In this document: positions 10,109 through 18,195 of the stretch, piece by piece | Layout: every line of letters starts with the position of its first letter | Numbering within the stretch: the stretch's first letter is position 1 | Assembly: GCA_900450455.1 (NCBI GenBank) | Contig: UGGN01000001.1 | Span: 1,302,001-1,366,000, forward strand | Origin: [Eubacterium] infirmum | GTDB taxonomy: Bacteria; Bacillota; Clostridia; Peptostreptococcales; Anaerovoracaceae | Direction of reading: 5' to 3' | Length of the DNA stretch: 64,000 bases | Position numbers and translations under genes: made by a program | The notes under the pieces: generated by a model | What the model saw: only the letters and a program-made list of their open reading frames with translations | Told to the model about the DNA's origin: nothing | The model's database searches: none

Positions 10109-12820
10109 ATGAAGAAAAGCAGAATTGCAAAGGTTTTAGCAGTTTCGTTATCGTTTACAACTGTATTATCAATGTTCCCGGGATTTGCGTTTGCAAATGG
10201 GGATTTGAGTACTAAAACGATATATGGAAATAAAGCTGTTGTAGAGGACGATGGAACCTACCGTGACTATAACACTCATATCAAGGTAAAAATCGATGCA
10301 AACGGTAAAATCGTATCAGTTGAAGATATCGATACGGCCTCAAACATAGACAGATTTGCACCTGAAAGCAAGCCATATTGGCAGAAATTTGTAAACGGTA
10401 AGGGCTTTGATCTCTTTAAGGGGAAGACAAAGGAAACGCTAAAGGATGTAGATGTAAATGCCATTTCTCAGGCTACCACGAGTACGAAGAGCGTTAGAGA
10501 TACAATACTCAGTGCATTTGATACAGACGAACAGAAGCAGGAGCTGCTCGCCGAGGTTGACAGCTACGGCCCTGCCAGCAAATACATTGAAAAGGACAGA
10601 TCGGAAGCTGAAAAACTCATAAAGGAAGTTAAGGAAAGGATAAATTCAGAAGAGTTGATATCCAATGCCAGAAGACATTTTCTGAACTTCGAGAACAAGA
10701 TTAAGAAGCTTAAAACATCATCACAGGTCGAAGAAGATAATAAAAGCAAGACTGCCGGGGAAAAGACAAAGGATGCAATTGAGAGCCTTGGAGACATAAC
10801 CGCAGAAAAGAAAGAAGCGGTTGAGACTGCGAGACAGATGTATAATGCACTTGATGCAAATGGAAAGAAGGCTGTAACAACAGCTGTTTATAAGAAGCTT
10901 CTAAAGGCTGAGGATGAGATTTTCAATCTCGTTTACAAGAACAACTGCAAGAAGGTATCAGGCTCCTCTCCTATAGAGAATTACGGATATAATGTAAGCC
11001 TAACCGTATATTTGAGCGGAGATAAGATTATCAGGATAGAAGACAACGGAACTCTTAAGAGTATCGAAGCTGACGATAATCTATCTGCAAGAAACAAGCC
11101 TTATTGGCTCGATACATTCCTTCCAAATGGCGGACTCTATAACTATATAGGAAAGACTACTTCAAACTACAAGAACGTTGATGCTATATCAAATGCTACG
11201 TACACAAGTGATGCAGCAAAGAGAGCAATCGGTGACGCGCTTAAAAAAGCTGATGAGAACAATCTGATTGAGCAGATTAAGGCAGATATCAAAAAGCTTG
11301 AGGAGAAGCTGGACAGGAGTTCAGAAAGTGCGCTAAATAAGCTGGAAAATGATTACAGCAGTCTTAGCACAGAATCCAAGAAAAAGCTTGATGATGCAGG
11401 ATATGGAGCAAGAATCAAAGCTCTTAGAGTAAAATTTGCAGCTCTATCAACACAGCCGGAAGAGGAAGATAAGATTGATCCATCAGCTAAGCAGTTTACA
11501 AGAAGTGCAAAGCTTGTTTACCCTGACGGACACGACTCAATGGTATTTACAAAGGCGTTTAATCCGGAAGTGAAGATTGCAGAGAAGGATGGAAAGGCAA
11601 CATATACCGTATCATTTAAGGAAAGCGGTATGATGGGTGTAACAGAAAAACTTGAGAAGTTGACTGTCGACGGCAAGGATTACAAAGCAAAAGTCGGTAA
11701 AGATCCATATGTATCGGTGTTCACATTTACAAGAAACACTCTTGATGAAGGAAAAATCCCTGTTACAGTATATTCAAAGATGATGAATTCATCGTATGAA
11801 ATGAACATAGTATTCACAGGTAAAAAGACTGCAGTTGAAAATCCTGGCACAGAGAATCCAAAACCAGGTACAGAAACCCCAAAGCCTGGCACAGAGAACC
11901 CAAAACCAGGCACAGAAACTCCAAAGCCTGGCACAGAGAATCCAAAACCGGGTACAGAAACTCCAAAGCCTGGCACAGAGAATCCTGGAAATCAGAATGC
12001 AAAGAAATTCTATATTGCACAGGGTAAATTCCTAAAGCCAAACGGATCGGATATGAAGCTTATGACAGAAGCCTTTAATCCTGTCGTAAAGATTGCTGAA
12101 GAGAATGGAAAGGCAACATATACTATTTCATTCAAGAAAGCCGGAATGATGGGAATTGTAGAGGCGCTTGACAAGATAAGCGTTGATGGCAAGGAGATTA
12201 AAGCTAGCAAGGGTGAAGGAGAATACGTTTCACAATTTACATTTACAAGAAACAGTCTAAATGAAACGGAAATCCCGATTAAGATTTATGTAAAAGCAAT
12301 GAATGCTTGGCTTGACGGTAAGGTTGTTATCTCAGGCAAAAAGGTAGATCCTAATCCTTCAACACCTGAGCAGGGCAGTAATCCTTCTAATCCTGAGCAA
12401 GGTAATAAGCCTAATGAGCAGGCAAAACCATCTATCAAATCCGGATTAAACCAGACATGGATAAGAGGAAGTCAGTTCGGGCTGGTAATAGTTTCCGATG
12501 CAGATATAAGCACATTTAAAAAGGTTCTTCTTGATGGTAAGGAACTCGTAAAGGGTAAGGACTATCAGGTTGTATCAGGAAGCACAAAGGTTACACTTTC
12601 ACCTGAGATGCTTAATAAGCTTTCGAGCGGTGTTCACAATGTAGAAATCGTGTCTACAAACGGTTCGGCATTTGCAAAGTTCACAATTGCAGATAAGTTC
12701 GATTTTGGTGCTAAAGCTCCAAATACAGGAGATGCAAACACAACTATGCCGATTGCTTTAGCAGGACTTGTTGGAAGTGCTTTCATAGCTTTGACACTTA
12801 AGAAAAAGTTCGAGAAATAG
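10109..12820 (+). CDS. Wall-anchored heme-capture protein: FMN-binding-like plus NEAT-like domains
   Basis: 903 residues. Signal peptide 1-29 (AFA cleavage). Two FMN_bind-like domains follow, at about 35-140 and 280-395, with motifs NAISQATTS (about 118) and DAISNATYTS (about 355). The second is close to the ApbE flavinylation consensus Dgx[ST]gAT. Two NEAT-like domains (about 462-573 and 631-746) share SM or DM near the start, FNP.VKIAE, KATYT(V/I)SFK and FTFTRN. The first keeps a Tyr (Y563) near the heme-ligand strand; the second has Trp-Leu there. A Pro-rich linker (about 574-628) separates them. An Ig-like domain (about 771-865), APNTGD, a membrane helix and KKKFEK form the anchor. AAGGAGG lies 7 nt upstream. 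It occupies the place of shr in streptococcal heme operons. Heme binding and flavinylation are both inferred. Confidence 0.75.
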   Translation: MKKSRIAKVLAVSLSFTTVLSMFPGFAFANGDLSTKTIYGNKAVVEDDGTYRDYNTHIKVKIDANGKIVSVEDIDTASNIDRFAPESKPYWQKFVNGKGFDLFKGKTKETLKDVDVNAISQATTSTKSVRDTILSAFDTDEQKQELLAEVDSYGPASKYIEKDRSEAEKLIKEVKERINSEELISNARRHFLNFENKIKKLKTSSQVEEDNKSKTAGEKTKDAIESLGDITAEKKEAVETARQMYNALDANGKKAVTTAVYKKLLKAEDEIFNLVYKNNCKKVSGSSPIENYGYNVSLTVYLSGDKIIRIEDNGTLKSIEADDNLSARNKPYWLDTFLPNGGLYNYIGKTTSNYKNVDAISNATYTSDAAKRAIGDALKKADENNLIEQIKADIKKLEEKLDRSSESALNKLENDYSSLSTESKKKLDDAGYGARIKALRVKFAALSTQPEEEDKIDPSAKQFTRSAKLVYPDGHDSMVFTKAFNPEVKIAEKDGKATYTVSFKESGMMGVTEKLEKLTVDGKDYKAKVGKDPYVSVFTFTRNTLDEGKIPVTVYSKMMNSSYEMNIVFTGKKTAVENPGTENPKPGTETPKPGTENPKPGTETPKPGTENPKPGTETPKPGTENPGNQNAKKFYIAQGKFLKPNGSDMKLMTEAFNPVVKIAEENGKATYTISFKKAGMMGIVEALDKISVDGKEIKASKGEGEYVSQFTFTRNSLNETEIPIKIYVKAMNAWLDGKVVISGKKVDPNPSTPEQGSNPSNPEQGNKPNEQAKPSIKSGLNQTWIRGSQFGLVIVSDADISTFKKVLLDGKELVKGKDYQVVSGSTKVTLSPEMLNKLSSGVHNVEIVSTNGSAFAKFTIADKFDFGAKAPNTGDANTTMPIALAGLVGSAFIALTLKKKFEK
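11838..11988 (+). repeat. 42-bp tandem repeat encoding a Pro-rich linker
   Basis: About three and a half copies of a unit encoding KPGTENPKPGTETP, differing only at synonymous positions. It joins the two NEAT-like domains and is the kind of repeat that changes copy number by slippage. Confidence 0.9.
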
Positions 12821-12843
12821 AATTTTCGGCTACAGCTATGTAT

Positions 12844-12889
12844 AACAGACGGCAGGATTGTTGCAATTAGCGATAACCTGCTGTTTGTT
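12844..12889 (+). promoter_or_regulatory. Intercistronic hairpin in the heme operon
   Basis: AACAGACGGCAGG pairs with CCTGCTGTTTGTT, with two G-T wobbles and a 20-nt loop. It lies between the NEAT-like gene and the Shp-like gene. It could be an attenuator or an mRNA-stabilising stem lowering expression of the downstream genes relative to the abundant surface protein. Confidence 0.45.
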
Positions 12890-12919
12890 GTTAATTTATA
12901 AATCAATTTGGAGGAGAGG

Positions 12920-13756
12920 ATGTCAAAATCGATAAATTTGAGAAAAATTATAATCTGTATGACTGTTGCAATTGTGGCGATGGCTTTAGGTCTTGGATAT
13001 AGCTTTGCAAGCAGTGCCGGTACATATACTACAAGCGTAAGTCCGCAGTATAGAAACCCTCTAACCGGAGCAATTGAGGACTCGGGTGGCGAGGAAAAGG
13101 AAGCTCTCGGACAGGGTATGGCACAGAGCACAGTGAGCAGTGCAGGGCTTGTTGAGATTGATGCATCAGGCAATGTATATGCAACATATAGAATAAACAA
13201 TGCGAGCGCCATTTCTAGAATAAGCTTCAGCACATCGGCAGGAGGTGCTTTTTACGGTGTGAGTGCTGTGAATACGAAATCTGCCGGAAACTACGCAGAC
13301 TATAGAATTAAAGTTCCGTACGCAGGAGCACCGGTAAGATGTTCTGTATATGTAGCACCTATGGGACGAGAGGTTATTTTTTTTATGACATCTGCAGGTC
13401 TTACACCCGGTCAGGGCGACTTTGTAAGCGCAATCGACACATCTGCTGAACAGGCGCGCTCTTCTCAGGGTGGTGAAGGTACGGCATCAAAGTCGGAAGA
13501 AGCAAAGCAGGCTGAGGATAAAAAGACCGATGAGAAGAAAGCTAAAGACGATAAAAAGAGCAAGGCAAAGAAGGATGCAAAGAAAAAGACAAAGTCTGGC
13601 GACACTTCAAAGAATAAGAAGAACAGCAAAGTATCTAAAGCTACGGGAAAAAGCAAAAGTGAAAGCAAGAGGTTTGTCGTCTATGGTGCTCTTGTTATAG
13701 TTATTGTTTTAGCTGCAGCAGGCACTGTTATATACAAAAAAATAATAAAGAAATAG
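12920..13756 (+). CDS. shp: Shp-family cell-surface heme-binding protein
   Basis: 278 residues. Signal peptide about 1-32. The domain at about 40-165 matches streptococcal Shp in its hallmark segments: YRNPLTGAIEDSGGE, ALGQGMAQSTV and VAPMGREVIFFM. Shp binds heme through two methionines. Met67 (GQGM) and Met148 (APMG) are the matching residues here. A long Lys/Ser-rich linker (about 180-245) should span the wall, and a C-terminal membrane helix with KKIIKK tail anchors it. No LPxTG is seen. The ATG at 12920 is chosen because GGAGG precedes it by 5 nt; a TTG at 12908 is in frame but would overlap that site. Known role of the family: take heme from Shr and pass it to HtsA. High confidence. Confidence 0.87.
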   Translation: MSKSINLRKIIICMTVAIVAMALGLGYSFASSAGTYTTSVSPQYRNPLTGAIEDSGGEEKEALGQGMAQSTVSSAGLVEIDASGNVYATYRINNASAISRISFSTSAGGAFYGVSAVNTKSAGNYADYRIKVPYAGAPVRCSVYVAPMGREVIFFMTSAGLTPGQGDFVSAIDTSAEQARSSQGGEGTASKSEEAKQAEDKKTDEKKAKDDKKSKAKKDAKKKTKSGDTSKNKKNSKVSKATGKSKSESKRFVVYGALVIVIVLAAAGTVIYKKIIKK

Positions 13757-13768
13757 TGGAGTATGGTA

Positions 13769-14641
13769 ATGAACAAGAGAATATTTACTTTAGTTTTTGC
13801 TTTAATTATCGCTCTTTCGCTCTGCTCATGCGTTGATCAACATGCAGGCAAAAAAAACAGCAATAAGGATGAAAAGAAAATTATAGCTACATCGCCGGCA
13901 ACTGTTGAAATTTGCAACAAGCTCAAAATTAAACTTATTGCTGTACCGGAGTCGAGTTTTACAATGGCGGATGAATACAAGGATCTACCTAAGATTGGAA
14001 GCCCTATGTCTCCTGATATAGAGAAGATTAAGTCACTTAACCCTGACTATGTTCTATCTCCGGTAAGCCTTAAGAACGAACTTGAAAAGAAGTATAAGAA
14101 CGCAGAGCTTAAATATGAGTTTATAAATCTAAGCAGTGTTGACGGTATGTTTGATTCCATCAAAAAGCTTGGAGATAAGTTTGGACATGAAAAGGAAGCT
14201 AATGCTTTGATAGATGAGCATAAGCAGTATATGAAGAAGTTCAATAGCAGTATCAAGGGAAAGAAACGCCCTAAGGTTCTTGTTTTGATGGGCTTACCGG
14301 GTTCTTATGTAATAGCTACGGATAAAAGCTATGTAGGAAGTCTGGTTAAGCTTGCAGGAGGGGAAAATGTATATACCGATGATTCCAAGGATTTTCTCAC
14401 TGTTAATACCGAGGATATGAAGACAAAGAATCCTGATATAATTCTGCGAGCATCCCACGCTATGCCGGACGATGTCAAAAGTATGTTTGCCAAGGAGTTT
14501 GCCGAGAATGACATATGGAAACATTTTGATGCAGTGAAGAACGGTAAGGTGCATGATCTTGATAACACGCTGTTTAATATGAGTGCAAATTTCAACTATA
14601 GGGACGCATTAGAGGAGCTTAGGAAACTTCTTTACGAATAA
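13769..14641 (+). CDS. Heme-binding lipoprotein of ABC importer (IsdE/HtsA type)
   Basis: 290-residue periplasmic-binding-type protein. The lipobox LCSC places the lipidated Cys at 21. The fold is the helical-backbone type used for siderophores and heme. IIATSPATVEI and IGSPMSPDIEKIKSLNPDYV are very close to staphylococcal IsdE. IsdE uses a Met and a His as heme ligands; Met80 in GSPMSPD and His230 in LRASHAMPDD are the matching residues. The ATG at 13769 is preferred over 13763 because GGAG is 7 nt away. It lies 12 nt after shp and before the permease, so it should receive heme from the Shp-like protein. Confidence 0.88.
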   Translation: MNKRIFTLVFALIIALSLCSCVDQHAGKKNSNKDEKKIIATSPATVEICNKLKIKLIAVPESSFTMADEYKDLPKIGSPMSPDIEKIKSLNPDYVLSPVSLKNELEKKYKNAELKYEFINLSSVDGMFDSIKKLGDKFGHEKEANALIDEHKQYMKKFNSSIKGKKRPKVLVLMGLPGSYVIATDKSYVGSLVKLAGGENVYTDDSKDFLTVNTEDMKTKNPDIILRASHAMPDDVKSMFAKEFAENDIWKHFDAVKNGKVHDLDNTLFNMSANFNYRDALEELRKLLYE

Positions 14642-14684
14642 TCAAAACAATGATTGAAACAATTTTAATGAGTTAGGAGAGCTG

Positions 14685-15683
14685 ATGGTAATAAGCAGAA
14701 CAAGAAAGTTTTTAGCATTTATAATTACAGCCATGGCGCTTTTATGCATATTTTACTGGGCAGTCAATACGGGAAGTCTTAGAGTGGGCATTAAGGCTTT
14801 GCTTAGGGGATTGTTCATAGAATATGATGAGAATGTAGCAACCATATATGATCTGAGGTTTCCAAGGATATTTATTGCGATGATAGGAGGTGCGGCCGTA
14901 GCTGTTTCGGGCGTGCTTCTTCAGGTGGTTATGAAAAATCCATTGGCTGATCCGGGAATACTTGGAATAAGCTCAGGAGCAAGCTTTGTTGCTGTAGTGA
15001 TAACAGCATTTTTTCCACAGATGTATTTCTTTATCCCAGGACTGGCATTTTGTGGTGGAGTGGTTGCATGCATTTTGATATATATGCTTTCGTGGACAGG
15101 AAACGATCTTTCTCCACTGAGATTGATACTTGTGGGAATTGCCATAAATGCTATGTTTATGGGATTAATAAGTGCTATAAACTCGCTTACCGGTGGAAGT
15201 TATTCGTCTACCGCAAGCATTGTAACGGCAAACATAAGTATGAAGACGTGGACGGATTTTAGAACTTTAGCAATCTACGCTGTGCCGGGACTTCTTATAT
15301 CTTTGATAGTTGCCAATCCGTGCAACTTGCTTGGACTTGAGGATAAGACGGTAAGGTCTCTGGGAATCAATGTTAGTAGAATGCGAATAGGTATTTCTGC
15401 TGTTGCGGTGCTACTGGTTTCAATAAGCACCTCAATTATGGGACCGATAAGCTTTCTTGGGCTGATAGTTCCACATATAGCACGACTTCTTGTCGGAGGA
15501 GAACACAAGGTTTTAATTCCTTATAGTGCAATACTTGGTGCGTTTTGTTTGCTTTTAGCTGATACTTTGGGAAGGGCTTTAGTACCGCCTTATGAGATAA
15601 GTCCGGGCATAATAATGTCGGTAGTCGGTGGGCCTTTCTTTATCATATTGCTGAGGAGGACGGGGAAAACATATGGCAGATAA
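14685..15683 (+). CDS. Heme ABC transporter permease (FecCD family)
   Basis: 332 residues with about nine or ten membrane helices. Family motifs are LRFPRIFIAMIGGAAVAVSG (about 48-68), NPLADPGILGISSGASF (about 85) and the cytoplasmic loop GPISFLGLIVPHIARL (about 250) that contacts the ATPase. RBS TTAGGAG lies 7 nt before the ATG. The 3' end overlaps the ATPase gene by 11 nt, indicating translational coupling. Two copies would form the channel with the lipoprotein at 13769. Confidence 0.92.
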   Translation: MVISRTRKFLAFIITAMALLCIFYWAVNTGSLRVGIKALLRGLFIEYDENVATIYDLRFPRIFIAMIGGAAVAVSGVLLQVVMKNPLADPGILGISSGASFVAVVITAFFPQMYFFIPGLAFCGGVVACILIYMLSWTGNDLSPLRLILVGIAINAMFMGLISAINSLTGGSYSSTASIVTANISMKTWTDFRTLAIYAVPGLLISLIVANPCNLLGLEDKTVRSLGINVSRMRIGISAVAVLLVSISTSIMGPISFLGLIVPHIARLLVGGEHKVLIPYSAILGAFCLLLADTLGRALVPPYEISPGIIMSVVGGPFFIILLRRTGKTYGR

Positions 15684-16449
15684 TCTATTTGAAATAAAGA
15701 ACCTGTCTTTTAGCTACGATAAGGATAATGTCATTGACGATTTATCTTTGACGATTAAACCGGGCGGGGTGACGACTATAATAGGGGCAAACGGATGCGG
15801 AAAGTCTACTCTTTTCAATTTGATGACAAAGAATCTGAAGTATGATAAAGGGGAGATAAAGTTTCTGGGTGAGGATATTTCAAAGATAAAGCTTAGGGCG
15901 CTTGCGAAAAAGCTTGCGATAGTACATCAGCAGAATACAATTCCTTTTGATATAACGGTGGAAAAGCTTGTCGGCTACGGGAGGATTCCTTATGAAAATC
16001 TCTGTATTCCATCAAAGCAGGAGGATAATGAGGATAAAATAATTTGGGCCATGTCTGTTACCGGGGTTTATGATATAAAAGGAGAACTTTTATCCCGTCT
16101 TTCAGGAGGGCAGAGACAGCGTGCATGGATAGCGATGTCATTGGCTCAAGATACGGATACCTTGCTCCTTGATGAGCCTACGACATTTTTGGATATAAAA
16201 CATCAAATAGAGATATTAAAACTAATAGAAAATCTGAACAAAGAACATGGAATCTCTATAATTATGGTATTGCACGATATGAATCAAGCCATGCGATACA
16301 GTACTGAGGTGATAGCACTCAAGGATGGTAAAAACATAGCACAGGGTTCGCCGGAAAGTGTTATAAGCGAGGAACTTCTTAAAAAATTGTATGGTGTAGA
16401 TCTTGATATAGTAGAGGTTAATGGAAAGCCATTTGTGTATATGGCTTAA
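15673..16449 (+). CDS. Heme ABC transporter ATPase (FepC/HtsC type)
   Basis: 258 residues. Walker A GANGCGKST (about 37), Q-loop near VHQQNTIPF, signature LSGGQRQRAWIAMS (about 142), Walker B LLLDEPT and the switch His in VLHDMNQA (about 198). It energises the FecCD-type permease that it overlaps. Eighteen nt separate it from the next ABC pair. Confidence 0.92.
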   Translation: MADNLFEIKNLSFSYDKDNVIDDLSLTIKPGGVTTIIGANGCGKSTLFNLMTKNLKYDKGEIKFLGEDISKIKLRALAKKLAIVHQQNTIPFDITVEKLVGYGRIPYENLCIPSKQEDNEDKIIWAMSVTGVYDIKGELLSRLSGGQRQRAWIAMSLAQDTDTLLLDEPTTFLDIKHQIEILKLIENLNKEHGISIIMVLHDMNQAMRYSTEVIALKDGKNIAQGSPESVISEELLKKLYGVDLDIVEVNGKPFVYMA

Positions 16450-16467
16450 TATAGGGAAATTAATTTT

Positions 16468-18192
16468 ATGATTAACAAGAGACTGGTTAGGCTATTATCT
16501 GACGGGAAGAAGTATATCTATGGAAATATACTCTTTCAGTGGATAAACCTTATTGCTAACATTGCTATGATATTTTTGATATCGAATTTTATCAGTGATA
16601 CATATTACGGCAATGTTACTGATTCTAAGTTTATTAAGCTTATAGTAATTCTTGTAATTGCTGTTTTGACTAGGGTTATTTGTAACATCGCATCCAGCAA
16701 GATGAGCTATCTCTCATCAAAGAAGGTGAAACAGGTTCTCAGACACAAATTAATGGAGAAAATGCTTGCACTGGGAAGCAGCTACAACGAGAAAGTGAGA
16801 ACTTCTGAGGTGGTTCAGGTTTCGGTAGAGGGTGTTGAGCAGATAGAGACATATTTTGGTCTATATCTTCCGCAGCTTTTTTACTCGCTGCTCGCCCCGC
16901 TTACACTGTTTGCAGTAATAGTGTTTATGAGCTTTACGCCCGCGATAGTTCTTTTGCTGTGCGTTCCTCTAATTCCGATTTCGATTGCAGCGGTTCAGAC
17001 ATTTGCAAAGAAACTTTTGGCAAAGTATTGGGGAAAATACACAGGACTTGGAGATACCTTCTTAGAGAATCTTCAGGGACTTACTACGCTTAAGATTTAT
17101 CAAGCGGACGAATATAAGAATAAGAAGATGAACGAGGAAGCTGAGGAATTCAGAAAGATTACGATGAAGGTTCTAAAAATGCAGCTTAATTCCATAACAA
17201 TCATGGATCTTGTTGCATATGGCGGAGCAGCTATAGGAATAATCTTGACTGTAAGACAGTTCGTGGACGGAAATATCAGACTTGAGCAGGCTATAGCAAT
17301 CATACTGTTATCAGCTGACTTTTTTATACCAATGAGACAACTCGGAAGCTTTTTTCACATCGCTATGAACGGAATGGCGGCTATTGATAAGATTTTTAAG
17401 ATACTTGATTTGGAAGTTCCGCAGGAGAAGACGCTGGATCTTCCGGAGACCGGCTCAATCAAGGTTGAGAATTTAAGCTTTGCATATGATGAGAGCCATA
17501 AGGTACTAAATGATGTTTCAATTGAAATAGCTGAGTGTGGCATGGTTTCACTAGTAGGTGCAAGTGGAAGCGGAAAGTCAACTATGGCATCACTGCTCAT
17601 GAAGAGGAGTAGAAACTATAACGGAAGCATAGTTATTGGAAATACAGATTTTGATGAGGTTTCTGAGAAATCGGTGATGGAAAATATTACGTATATAAGC
17701 CATAGCAGCTACATATTCAAGGGAACTGTTAGGGATAATCTCCTGATGGCAAAGCCTGATGCAAAGGACGAAGAGCTTTGGGACGTACTAAAGAAAACAA
17801 ATTTAGCGGATTTCTTTGAAGCTGATAATGGTCTTGATTTTGAAATTAAAGAGGCCGGAGGAAACCTATCAGGAGGGCAGAAGCAGAGGCTTTCTCTTGC
17901 AAGAGGACTTTTACATGACAGCAGATTTTATATCTTTGATGAATCAACATCGAATATAGACGTTGAGAGTGAAGAGATTATACTCGAGCAGATTAAGAAA
18001 CTTGCAAAGACAAAAGGTGTTTTGATGATTTCTCATAGACTTGCGAATGTCGTTAGCTCAGACAAAATATTTGTTTTAGAGAAGGGACACCTCAAGGAAG
18101 AGGGAACGCACGAAGAACTTTTGACTATGCACGGGACATACAGCATGCTTTGGCAAACCCAGCAAAGTCTGGAGAATATGAGAGGGGTGTAG
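16468..18192 (+). CDS. ABC half-transporter, exporter type (first of pair)
   Basis: 574 residues. A six-helix ABC exporter membrane domain (about 15-310) is fused to an ATPase (about 330-570). Walker A GASGSGKST (about 364) and signature LSGGQKQRLS (about 467) are intact, with FIFDEST as Walker B, which has Ser in place of the usual Pro after Asp-Glu. The intercore layout resembles CydDC-type proteins. It is followed after 3 nt by a second half-transporter, so they likely form a heterodimer. In streptococcal heme operons a similar pair follows the importer. The cargo is unknown: heme detoxification, heme import or a precursor are all possible. Confidence 0.85.
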   Translation: MINKRLVRLLSDGKKYIYGNILFQWINLIANIAMIFLISNFISDTYYGNVTDSKFIKLIVILVIAVLTRVICNIASSKMSYLSSKKVKQVLRHKLMEKMLALGSSYNEKVRTSEVVQVSVEGVEQIETYFGLYLPQLFYSLLAPLTLFAVIVFMSFTPAIVLLLCVPLIPISIAAVQTFAKKLLAKYWGKYTGLGDTFLENLQGLTTLKIYQADEYKNKKMNEEAEEFRKITMKVLKMQLNSITIMDLVAYGGAAIGIILTVRQFVDGNIRLEQAIAIILLSADFFIPMRQLGSFFHIAMNGMAAIDKIFKILDLEVPQEKTLDLPETGSIKVENLSFAYDESHKVLNDVSIEIAECGMVSLVGASGSGKSTMASLLMKRSRNYNGSIVIGNTDFDEVSEKSVMENITYISHSSYIFKGTVRDNLLMAKPDAKDEELWDVLKKTNLADFFEADNGLDFEIKEAGGNLSGGQKQRLSLARGLLHDSRFYIFDESTSNIDVESEEIILEQIKKLAKTKGVLMISHRLANVVSSDKIFVLEKGHLKEEGTHEELLTMHGTYSMLWQTQQSLENMRGV

Positions 18193-18195
18193 GAT

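Noticed and set aside
11680..12041. Overlapping frames in and opposite the Pro-rich repeat, and possible CRISPR-like periodicity
   Set aside because: The 42-bp units are contiguous coding repeats with no spacers; the other frames are by-products of the repeat.
12634..13233. 199-codon minus-strand frame
   Set aside because: It overlaps the end of the NEAT-like gene and the start of the Shp-like gene, both well supported; its composition is that of an antisense shadow.
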